From contig JAMJFZ010001137.1 of assembly GCA_026225945.1 (NCBI GenBank), positions 186,001-250,000 on the forward strand: a stretch of 64,000 nucleotides of DNA, read 5' to 3'. Below, piece after piece: positions 1 through 11,544 of the stretch. Each line of letters opens with the position of its first letter. The stretch's first letter is position 1. The position numbers and the translations under genes are program-made. Below the pieces are notes generated by a model, which saw nothing but the letters and a program-made list of their open reading frames with translations, had not been told where the DNA came from and searched no databases. This DNA is from Cricetomys ansorgei (lineage: Eukaryota; Chordata; Mammalia; Rodentia; Nesomyidae).

Positions 1-3000
1 TAGTTTTACTTGTGATTCAATGGCTATTATGTTAGGTTCATCTCAGGTGTGTGATGAAACATTATCTGTGGAACTTAGAAAAGCTCACATAATTTACCTC
101 TGAAGGGGACATTCCAACTCCGCACCATCATGAAGATTTATTCAATGATCAGAATTGAATTTTGAGTAGAAATGTGTCTTTTCTATGAGAGCTTCAGTTA
201 TCCCTTGCATTTCATGGATTAAATGTGGGCAGCAAGATTGGGAGGGCTTGAGAAGCCATTAAAGATGTATGCTGTTTTTCCTCTTTCCTTCCTGATTTTG
301 ATTACTTTTGTTTCAGAAAATAGAATCTTGCTTCATATTTCAGTATATGGATTGAATGAAAAGTTCTTTAGAGACTCAAGCATTTGAACTCTTGTACTCC
401 AGATGGAGACATTGGTTTTATAGCACAGAGTCAGTCTTTGTAGAAATACTTAGAGGCAGAGGGTGATATCTCAATGGAGTTCTCCCCAAGATATCTGTCT
501 CCTGATCCTTCAGGTTGAACATGCTGGTCCTAATCTGGAACTGCAGAATGAAAATTGGTCTGCAATGTTTCCTGGAAACCAAGAGCCATAATGAATCTAT
601 CATCTTCAATTTGAATTGTGGGATCTTGTGATCCATCAACAAGGAAACAATTAACATTCCCAGGCTGTCTCATTCTCATGATCTGCCTGTCTCAGTGTCT
701 TCTTACTGGGATTACATGTGTTTACAGCCTCAGGTCCTGCAGATCTGCCACAAGCCTCTTCTAACCCCTCTCACCAGCCCTGTTCCCTCTCTTGCCTATC
801 CTCGCTCCTCGTACAGCTTCACCTCTGGTGATACATCCTGTACTTCTCCCTTCCCTCCTTCCTCTTCCTCTTCCTTACCTTCAGATAAGTTATATTTTTT
901 CATCTGTTTGAAGTAGGATCTGAGAGATTTTCCATTAAAAGCCATGAAAGGGCTGGGAGTTTGGCTTACAGGTAGGGTGCTTGTCCAACAAGTACAGGAT
1001 CTTGGGTTCAGAACCCACTACTCGAGTGAAAAGGAAAAGTTCAAAAGAATGACTTTGGACATGGAACAACAGATCTCTTGTCAAGTCTGCAGTCAACAGT
1101 TAGTTAGCTTTGTGAAAGGCCCTGAGACAGAATCACCAGCATGGGGCCTCATGTGTGCCCAACACACAGATAAATAATCCATGTTTGTTGTTCCAAGCTT
1201 CCCTTTTAGGGACATTATTAGTCTTCAGCAGAGAAGTGGGAAGACTAATCTCCTTCTGGGAGGACAGGACAGAAGAAGAAAGTGGCTACAGACAAATCAG
1301 AAGACCTCATGCAGTGTCACACTGAAATGTCTAAGGCAAAGCCATCTCGCTATTTCTCCATTTCATTTTTAGGAACATGTTCTGAGATCTCTATGCCCCT
1401 CACACAAGTGTTCTTCTCTTCCTTTGCATCATATATGAGATTTTCATGGTTTCGACCTAGAAAACGAATTAATTAATTAATTAATCTAGTAAAGGAAACT
1501 TAAAAGCAGAGCAAGCTAGGAGTCATATATAATGTGATATTGGGCAGGAATTTATGTACTTTCATTCTCACCTGCATTCTGAGTTTGTGTTCATAGGTAA
1601 CTATGTACTATGCATGCATCAAAGGACACATGGTAGTTTCTGCTGAGACAAGACAAAGCCTGAAGCAGATGAGCAAGTTTCTCTAAGACACAGCTGTGGG
1701 CTCTGATGACCCATTCAGAGCCTGACTTTGAGGAGACATTAAACCCCACAGCTGAAGAAAGATACAACTTTCATATTAGGGTACTAGAGGATTTATTATC
1801 CAAATGTTAGATTTCTTCAGAAATCTAGGTAGAGAAGCATGCGTTTCAGATATTCCCCACTCTTCTGGTGGAGTCTTCTCTGTTTAACAGAACTTTGAAC
1901 CCAAAACTTTGCACATACCCGGCAAAACAGGGTCATTCCACTAAGCTCCATCCTCATCCCCATTTCTCTTCCTCTTTGAAGATTCGTTGATGTTTGTCAT
2001 CACACATCCTGAATGTGTGTGTGTGTGTATCAATGTATTCATCCATCAGGAGGTCAGGGGTCAACCTCAGCTGTCCATCATTTGGAGGTGGCCTTGACCT
2101 TGGTTTTCATACAGTCTCTTCTTAGTCCTGGAACTTACTGCATGTTCTAGGCTGGTTGATCTCAGAGTCCCAGAAATTCCCCTTTCTCCACAGTTCCATA
2201 GCACAGGTTCATTCTACCACATTTGGGTTTGCACTTCAACATGGGTGTGACTTGGCATAACCTGGTGTGTGCGAAGGACTTGCTACAGAGCCTATGTGGA
2301 CACTGGAACTATATTTCAAATATTCTCCTCTTTTTCTCCATTTTCTGTAGTGGCCCAGATACAGATAAACATGCAGGCATTTGGTCCAAAATGTTGTATC
2401 TGAGGTTCAGCTCCTCTAGTCTTCACAAATAAAGAGCAGAAGGCTTTAAAGGCTGATCTAATACCCTGTGTGCAATGAAATAACAGAATGCATGGCTCAG
2501 CTCCATGAGTGGAAGCCATTTCAGGAGATTTTATCATTGTGTCATCCAAGACGGAAACATTCCCCTGAGCCTGTGAGGCATGATGGGACAATAGAAATTC
2601 ATATTGATCCCTGCATTCACCCCCTTAGGACCTTCTTTCTCCTTTTCTTGACTTTCTTATTTCTCTTTTGTTCCCTGTCTGTTTGAACGTTGAGTGTCCA
2701 GATTTACTAGGGTGTAGAGGTACAATTTATTCAAATTTGTGACTCAGATCTGAACAAAGTCACATAAAATTACACAGCCAAAACTCATCAATATGAAACC
2801 TAAGGGGTCTACTTGATGATAACCTGCCTTTAATAATTACGTTAGAGCGTCCCATGTCTTTCATGTACTTAACCTTCAAATGGGATCCATAGGCAGAATT
2901 TTAGAAGGAAGGTAAAGAACATTTCTTTGCCATTCATCATTAGACTAAAAGACTCAGAATGCAGAAGCAAATGAAAGTTTTTAGAAGTAGTGCACTTAAG

Positions 3001-3836
3001 AAGTGTGCATTCAATGTTTTACACTCAGCGCTTCTCACTCATCCTTCAGTTGGTCTCACTCCCCTGAGAGTTTTTTTTATGTTGCCTATATACTGTGTTT
3101 GCACATCCTCAGAGGACCATTATGGGTGGCTCTTTGTCTGGATCCCATATCATTCTCGAGTGACATTATATTTGGAGAAATGAGCTTCAGGAGAGAAAAT
3201 GCATAGAATACATAGAAGATAAAAGAGTGTGGAATCTGAGTTTCATTCAGAAGCTAGTTTGCTTGGAATAAGCTTAATAAGAGGCTCAACATATACACAA
3301 AATTTCGATGAGAGTCAGAACAGAGACAGCATAAACCATCTTGCATTGAGACAAAGACAGCATGAAGGGCATGTTAGAATATCAAACAAGGGGAACACAT
3401 GGCATCTCAAGAGCTTGGAAGTGAGAGCATACAGCAGTCTTGGGACTCATAGCCATATTCCCTAACACTGAGTGAGGTGGGTAATAAGGATATGAAGCTG
3501 CAGATTCGCCAAGGCCGTGCCCCTCTTAGAGAACTGCCAGCTCTTCCAAGCACATTCCAGAGTTTCAGAAGCTGCTTTGTCCATTCTCCATACATTACAA
3601 CATTGAGAAAAACATCAGTTGACATTTCCAACCTTTGCCAGAATTAAGCTAATGATTATGATGTAGTCACAGACACAGGACAATCACATATCCAGAGTGC
3701 TTTGCTGTCAGTTGTGTATATATAAGTTCACAGCAAAGCTGGGAGATATCTGATGTCCATTTCATATGACATCTGATGACATACATAGCCTCTGTGTAGG
3801 TGACCTATAATGATCTACCATGTTTATTAGTCAAAA
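1..3836. repeat. Tandem unit U1 (about 3.8 kb, unclassified family)
   Basis: This is the first unit of the array, and the window opens almost exactly at my phasing landmark. Internal order: an antisense B1-like SINE remnant at about 658-740, a pyrimidine-rich tract at about 795-890, an ID-like SINE at 950-1039, an ATTA run at about 1466-1487, an antisense ID-like piece at about 1905-1965, a short GT run near 2015-2028, and a second antisense B1/B4-like remnant at about 2045-2235. I recognise nothing from about 2240 to 3836. It matches U1' 33,146 bases downstream with roughly 3-4% mismatches over the first 350 bases. No frame in it resembles a known protein. Confidence 0.9.
950..1039 (+). mobile_element. 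ID-like SINE in U1
   Basis: It has the order of a rodent ID (BC1-related, tRNA-Ala-derived) element: GGGCTGGGAGTTTGGCTTAC with a box-A-like start, GGTAGGGTGCTTGTCCAAC, then a GGGTTCAGAACCC box-B region altered here from the usual GTCCCC, then an A-rich end. It is old and shared by nearly all units at the same phase. Confidence 0.7.
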
Positions 3837-6800
3837 TATTTTTACTTGAGATTCAATGGCTATTACGGTAGGTTCATCTGAGTTGGGTGATGATCGTTAT
3901 CTGTGGAACTCAGAAAAGCTCAGATAATTTAATACTGGGAGGGGACATTCCACCACTTCACAATCATGAAGTTTTATTTAATGATGTGAATTGAATCTTG
4001 AGCACAATGGGGTATTCTTTATTTGAGCTTCACTTATCAGTTGCATTTCATGGATGGAATGTGGGCATCAAGATTGGAAGTGCTTGAGAAGCCTCACTTG
4101 CATAAAGATCCAAGCCATTTTTCCTCTTTCCTTCTGGATTTTGATTATTTTTGTTCTAGAAAATAGAATCTTGCTACATACTTCAGTATATGGTTTGAAT
4201 GAAAAGTTATTTTGAGACTCAGGGATTTGACTTTTGTCCTCCAACTGGTGACATTGCTTTTACAGCACAGAGTCACTCTTTGTAGCAACTCTGAGTGGCA
4301 GAGGGTGATAGCTTCTTGGAGTTCTACCCAAGATTTCTGTCTCCTTATCCTTCAGGTGGAACATGCTGATCCCCTTCTGGAACCACAGAATGAAAATTGG
4401 ACTTCCATGTTTCCTAGAAACCAAGACCTATAATAAACCTATCACCTTCAAGTTGCAATTGTGGGATCTTGTGATGCATCAAGAAGGTAACAACTAACAT
4501 TCCCAGGCTGTCTCATTCCATGATCTGCCTGTCCCAGTGTCTTCTTACTTAGATTATATGTGTTTACATCCTCAGCTCCTGCAAATCTGCCACAAACCTC
4601 TTCTAACACATCTCACCTCTCATGTTCCCTCTCTTGCCTATCCTCGCTCCTCACCCAGCTTCACCTCTGCTGATTCATCCTCTATTCCTCCTTTCCCTCC
4701 TCCTCCTCCTCCTCCTTATCCTCCTTCTTCATCATCTTCTTCTTCTTCTTCCTCCTTACCCTCGGATAAGTTATATGTTTTCATCTTTTTGAAGTAGGAT
4801 CTGAGAGATTCTACAACAAAAGCCATGAGAGGGCTGGGAGTTTGGCTTACAGGTAGGGTGCTTGTCCAACAAGTAATCTTGGGTTGAGTCCCCACTACTC
4901 GGGTGAAAATTAAAAGTCCAAAAGTACGACTTTGGACATGGAACAACAGATCGCTAGTCAAGTCTGCAGTCAACAATTAGTTAGCTTTGTGAAGGCCATG
5001 AGCCAGAACCACAAGCATGGGGCCTCATGTGTTCCTAAAACACAGATAAATAATCCATGTTTGTTGTTGCAAGCTTCCCTTTTAGGGACATTGTTAGTCT
5101 TCAGCAGAGAAGTGAGAAGACTAATCTCCTTCTGGGAGGACAGGACACAAGAAGAAAGTGGCTACAGACAAATCAGGAAACCTCATGCACTCTCACACTG
5201 AAATGTCTAAGGCAAGGCCATCGTGTTCTTTCTCCATTTCATTTTTACGTACATTTTCTGAGATCTCTATGCCCCTCACAGAAGTGGTCTTCTCTTCCTT
5301 TTCATCATATATGAGATTTTCATGACTTTTACCAAGAAAACGAATTAATTAATTAACTAATCTAGTAAAGGAAACTTAAAAGCAGAGCAAGCTAGGAGTC
5401 ATATTTAATGTGATATTGTGCAGGAAATTCTGTTCTTTCATTCTCACCTGCATTCTGAGTTTGTGTAAATAGGTGACTATGTACTATGCATGCATCAAAG
5501 GCCACATGGTAGTTTCTGCTGAGACAAGACAAAGCCTGAAGCAGACCAGCAATTTTATCTAAAACACAGTTGTGGGCTCTGATGACCCATTCAGAGCCTG
5601 ACTTTGAGGAGACATTAAACCCCACAGCTGAAGAAAGATACAACTTTCATATTAGGGTACTAGAGGATTTATTATCTAAATGTTAGATTTCTTTAGAAAT
5701 CTATGTAGAGAAGCATGTGTTTCAGACATTCCCCACTCTTCTGGTGGAGTCTTCTCTGTTTAACAGAACTGGGAACCGAAAACTTTGCACATACCAGGCA
5801 AGACAGGGTCATACCACTAAGTTCCATCCAAATCCCCCTTTCTCTTCCTCTTTGAAGATTCGTTGATGTTTGTCATCACACATTCTGAATGTGTGTGTGT
5901 GTATCAATGTATTCATCCATCAGGAGGTCAGGGGTCAACCTCAGCTGTCAACCATTTGGAGGTGCCATTGATCTTGGTTTTCATACAGGTTCTCTTCTAA
6001 GAACTGGAACTCAGTGTATATTCTAGGTTTGCTGGCCTCAGAGTCCCAGGAATCCCCCTGTCTCCACTGCTGCAGAGCACAGGTTCATTGTCCAACATTT
6101 GGGTTTTCACTTCAGCATGGGTTTGAATTGGCATAAGCTGGTGTGTGCAAAGGACGTGCCCCAGAACCTATGTTGCCATTGTAATCAGAATTCAAATGTT
6201 CTCCTCTGTTTCTTCATTTTATGTAGTGGCCCAGATACAGATAAACATGCAGGCATTTTGTCCAAAATGTTGTATCTGAGGCTCAACTCCTCTAGTCTAC
6301 ACAAATAAAGAGCAGAAGGCTCTAAAGGCTGATCTACAATGCTGTGTGCAATGAAAAAACAGGATCCATGGCTCAGCTCCATGAGTGGAAGCCATTTCAG
6401 GAGATTTTATCATTGTGTCATCCAAGATGGAAACATTCCCCTGAGCCTGTGAGGCATGATGGGACAATAGAAATTCATATTGATCCCTGCATTCACACCC
6501 TTAAGACCTTCTGTCTCCTGTTTTTGACTTTCTCATTTCTCTTTTGTTCCCTGTCTGTTTGAAAGTTGAGTGTCGAGATTTTCTAGGGTGTAGAGGTATT
6601 TATTCAAATTTGTGACTCAGATCTGAACAAAGTCACATAAAATTACACAGTGAAAACTCATCCATATGAAAGTAAAGTGGTCTACTTGATGATATCCTGC
6701 CTTTAATCATTATGTTAGAGCGTCCCATGTCTTTCATGTACTTAACCTTCAACTTGGATCCATGGGCAGAATTTTAGAATGAAGGTAAAGAACTTTTCTT

Positions 6801-7712
6801 TGCCTTTCATCATTAGATTAAAAGACTCTTAATGCAGAAGCAAATGAAGCCTTTACAGAAGTAGTATTTTTAAGTAGTGTGCATTCAGTGTTTTACACTC
6901 AGTGCTGCTCATTCATTTTGTAGCTGGTTTTGGTGTCCTAAGCCTTTTTTTGATGCTGTATATACACTCTGTTTGCACATCCTCAGACAACCATGATTGG
7001 GTTGCCCTTGATCTGGACCCCATGTCATGCTTCAGTGACAGTATCTTTGGAGAAATGAGCTGCAGAAGAGAAAGTGCACAGAATACAGAAAAGATAAAAG
7101 AATGTGGTATCTGAGGTTCATTCAGATGTTGAGATTATATTGGGTAAGCTCAATAAGAGGCTCATCATATACACAGTTTTTGGGGGACACAGCAGACAGA
7201 GTCATCAAAAACCATCATGCATTTTGACGAGGAGAGCATGAAGGGCATGATAGAATATCAAACAAGGGGAACACATGGCTCCTCAAGAGCCTTGTAGAGA
7301 GAGAACACAGCAGCTTTGGGAATGATAGCCATATTCTCTCACAGTGAGTGAGGTGGGTTATGAGGATATGAATCTGCGGATTTCCCAATGCCATGGCCCC
7401 CTTAGAGCACTGCCAGCTATTCCAAGCACATTTCAGGTTATGAGAAGGAGCTGTGTCCATTCTCCATAAATCACACCATCGAGAAAAGCTTCAGCTGATC
7501 ATTCCAGCCATTGCCAGAATTGGGCTACTGACTTTGAAGTAGTCACAGACACAGGACAATCACATATCCAGAGTGCTTTGCTGTCAGTTGTGTATATATA
7601 AGTTCACAGCAAAGCTGGGAGATATCTGATGTCCATTTCATATGATATCTGATGACATAGAGAGCCTCTGTGTAGTTGACCTATAATGATCTATCATGTT
7701 TATTAGTCTAAA
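3837..7712. repeat. Tandem unit U2
   Basis: It has the same internal order as U1 and its closest relative is U2' one turn downstream. The pyrimidine tract at about 4690-4760 has grown into a run of CCT and CTT triplets that is shorter or absent in the other units. The ID-like SINE (4831-4917) has lost several bases before its B-box region. The last ~250 bases, from about 7450, are nearly identical to the end of U3, where the locally homogenised block begins. No gene is recognised. Confidence 0.88.
4831..4917 (+). mobile_element. ID-like SINE in U2
   Basis: It lacks about five bases after AACAAGTA, and box B reads GGGTTGAGTCCCC. The same lesion is in U2'. Confidence 0.7.
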
Positions 7713-10700
7713 TAGTTTTACTTTGGCGTCAATGGCTATTATGTTAGGTTCATCTCAGGTGTGTGATGAAACATTATCTGTGGAACTCAGAAAAGCTTAG
7801 ATAATTTACCTCTGGGAGGGGACATTCCACCTCTGCACAATCATGAAGTTTTATTCAATGAGCTAAATTGAATCTTCAGCACAATGGTGACTTTTTCGTG
7901 AGAGCTTCAGTCATCACTTGTATTTCATGGATGGAATGTGGGCAGCAAGATTGGGAGTGCTTGAGAAGCTTCAGTCGCATAAAGATGCATGCCGTTTTTC
8001 CTCTTTCCTCCTGGTTTTTGATTATTTTTGTTTTAGAAAATAGAATCTTGCTACATATTTCAGTGTATGGTTTGAATGGAAAGTTCTTCAGAGACTCAGG
8101 GATTTGAACTCTTGTCCTCCAGCTGGTGACATTGCTTTTAAAGCACAGAGTCCATCTTTGTTGCAACTCTGAAAGGGAGAGGGTGAGATCTTATTGGAGA
8201 CTTCCCCAAGATTTCTGTCTCCTGATCCTTAGGTGGAACATGCTGATCCCCCTCTGGAACCACAGAATGAAAATTGGCCTGCCATGTTTCCTAGAAACCA
8301 AGAGCCATAATAAATCTATCATATTCAAGTTGCAATTGAGGGGTCTTGTGATCCATCAACAAGGAGACAACTAACATTCCCCGGCTGTCTCATCCTCATG
8401 ATCTGCCTGTCTCAGGGTCTTCTAACCGGGATTACATGTGTTTACAGCCTCAGCTCTTGCAGCTCTGCCACAAGCCTCTTCTATCCCCTCTCACCTCTCG
8501 TGTTCCCTCTCTTGCCTATCCTCTCTCCTCGCCCAGCTTCAGCTCTGCTGATCCATCCTCTACTCCTCCTTTCCCTTCTTCTTCTTCCTTTTCCTTACCC
8601 TCGGATAAGTTATATGTTTTCATCTCTTTGAAGTAGGATCTGAGAGATTTTCCATCCAAAGCCTTGAGAGGGCTGGGAGTTTGGCTTACAGGTAGGGTCC
8701 TTGTCCAACAAGTACAGGATCTTGGTTTCAGTCCCACTACTCTGGTGAAAGGAAAAGTTCAAAAGCATGACTTTGGACGTGGAACAACAGATCTCTTGTC
8801 AAGTCTGCAGTCAACAGTTAGTTAGCTTTGCGAAAGGCCCTGAGCCAGAACCAACAGCCTGGGGCCTCATGTGTGCCTAACTAGCAGATAAATAATCCAT
8901 GTTTGTTGTTCCAAGCTGCCCTTTTAGGGACATTATTAGTCTTCAGCAGAGAAGTGAGAAGACTAATCTCCTTCTGGGAGGACAGGACAGAAGAAGAAAG
9001 TAGCTACAGACAAATCAGAAGACCTCATGCAGTCTCACACTGAAATGTCTAAGGCAAGGCCATCTTGTTCTTTCTCCATTTCATTTTTACGTACATGTTC
9101 TGAGATCTCTGTGCCCCTCACACAAGTGGTCTTCGCATCATATGTGAGATTTTCATGGTTTTGACCAAGAAAACGAATTAATTAATTAATTAATCTTGTA
9201 AAGGAAACTTAAAAGCAGAGCAAGCTAGGAGTCATATTTAATGTGATATTGGGCAGGAATTTCTGTACTTTCATTCTCACCTGCATTCTGAGTTGATTTC
9301 CATAGGTGGGTTTCTACTATGCATGCATCCTAGGCCAAATGACAGTTTCTGCTGAGACCAGACAAAGCCTGAAGCAGAGCAGCAAGTTTCTCCAAAACAC
9401 AGCTGTGGGCTCTGATGACCCATTCAGAGCCTGACTTTGAGGAGACATTGAACCCCACAGCTGTAGAGAGATACAACTTTCACATTAGGGAACTGGAGGA
9501 TTTATTATCCAAATGTTAGACTTCTTTAGAAATCTAGGTAGAGAAGCATGAGCTTCTGACATTCCCTACTCTTCTGGTGGAGTCTTCTCTGTCTCACAGA
9601 ACTGGAAACCCAAAACTTTGCACATACCAGACAAGATAGAGTCATACCACTAAGCTCCATCCTCATCCCCCTTTCTCTTCCTCTTTGAAGATTCGTTGAT
9701 GTTTGTAATCACACAGTTTGAATGTGTGTGTGTGTATCAATGTATTCATCCATCAGGAGGTCAGGGGTCAACCTCAGCTGTCAATCATTTGGAGGTGCCA
9801 TTGATCTTGGTTTTCATACTGGGACTCTTCTAAGAACTGTAACTCAGTGTATGTTCTAGGTTTGCTGGCCTCAGAATCCCAGGAATCTCCCTGTCTCCAC
9901 TACTTCAGAGCATAGGTTCATTGTACCACATTTGGGTTTTCACTTCAGCATGGGTTTGAATTGGCATAAGCTGGTGTGTGCAAAGGACTCGCCCCAGAGC
10001 CTATGTGGCCATTGGAACCAGATTTCAAAGGTTCTCCTCTGTTTCTCCATTTTCTGTAGTGGCCCAGATACAGATAAACATGCAGGCATTTGGTCCAAAA
10101 TGTTGTATCTGAAGCTCAGCTTCTCTAGTCTTCACAAACAAGGAGCAGTAGGCTCTAAAGGCTGATCTACAATGCTGTGTGCAATGAAATAACCGGATCC
10201 ATGGCTCAGCTCCATGAGTGGAAGCCATTTCAGTAGATTTCATCAGTGTGTCATCCAAATGGAAACTTTCCCCTGAGCCTGTGAGGCACCAAAGGGCAAA
10301 AGAAATTCAAATTGAATCCTGCTATCACATCCTTAGGACCTTCCATCTCCATTTTTTGACTTTCTCTTTTCTCTTTTGTTCCCTGTCTGTTTGAAAGTTT
10401 ACTGTCCAGATTTACTAGAGTGTTGAGCTACAATTTAGTCAAAATTGTGACTCATATCTGAAAAAGGCACATAAAATTACACAGTGAAATCTCATCAATA
10501 TGAAACTTAAGTGATCTACTTGATGATAACCTGCCTTTAAATGTTAAGCTAGAGGGTCCCATGTCTTTAATGTACTGAACCTTCAACTGGGGTCCCTGGA
10601 CAGAATTTTAGAATGAAGGCAAAGAACTTTTCTTTGCCCTTCATCATTAGATTAAAAGACTCAGAATGCAGAAGCAAATGAAGCCTTTACGGAAGTAGTG

Positions 10701-11544
10701 TTTTAAAGAAGTGTGCATTCAGTGTTTGACACTCAGTGCTTCTCATTCATCCTGCAGTTAGTCTCACTGTCCTAAGTCTTTTTTATGTTGTCTATACACA
10801 CTGTTTGAACATCCTCAGATAACCATGAATGGGTTGCCCTTGATCTGGACCACATGTCATTCTTCAGTGACAGTATATTTGGAGAAATGAGCTGCAGAAG
10901 AGAAAGTGCACAGAATACAGAGAAGATAAAAGAGTGTGGAATCTGAGGTTCATTCAGAAGTTGAGATTGTATTGGGTAAGCTCAATAAGAGGCTCATCAT
11001 ATACACAGTTTTTCGGGGAGACACCAGACAGAGTCATCAAAAACCATCATGCATTGAGACGAAGAGAGCATGAAGGGCATGATAGAATATCAAACAAGGG
11101 GAAACACGTGGCATCTCAAGAGCCTTGTAGAGAGAGAACACAGCAGCTTTGGGAATGATAGCCATATTCCCTCAGACTGAGTGAGGTTGGTATGAGGATA
11201 TGAATCTGCGGATTCCACAATGCCGTGCTCCCCTTAGAGCACTGTCAGCTCTTCCAAGCACATTTCATGTTTTGAGAAGGAGCTGTGTCCATTCTCCATA
11301 CATCACACCATCGAGAAAAGCTTCAGCTGATCATTCCAGCCATTGCCAGAATTGGGCTACTGACTTTGAAGTAGTCACAGACACAGGACAATCACATATC
11401 CAGAGTGCTTTGCTGTCAGTTGTGTATATATAAGTTCACAGCAAAGCTGGGAGATATCTGATGTCCATTTCATATGATATCTGATGACATAGAGAGCCTC
11501 TGTGTAGTTGACCTATAATGATCTATCATGTTCATTATTGTAAA
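7713..11544. repeat. Tandem unit U3
   Basis: From about 7450 to about 10130 it is almost identical to the stretch 3,833 bases downstream in U4. After that, the two units diverge to ordinary array levels. U3 shares private variants with U4, such as CTTTGGCGTC just after the landmark, that U3' and U4' lack. The ID-like SINE lies at 8670-8757. No gene is recognised. Confidence 0.88.
8670..8757 (+). mobile_element. ID-like SINE in U3
   Basis: Carries GGGTCC in place of GGGTGC and TTTCAGTCCC in box B. The first change is shared with U4. Confidence 0.7.

Noticed and set aside
2223..2432. 69-codon frame ending at CACAAATAAAG, present in many units
   Set aside because: It overlaps the end of an antisense SINE, matches no protein family I know, and its substitutions do not favour synonymous sites by eye. 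The AATAAA at the end is too common to be called a polyadenylation site.
8398..8636. Ser/Pro/Leu-rich frames in the pyrimidine tract of most units
   Set aside because: Open in two overlapping frames at once, with length following the CCT/CTT tract. This is composition, not coding.
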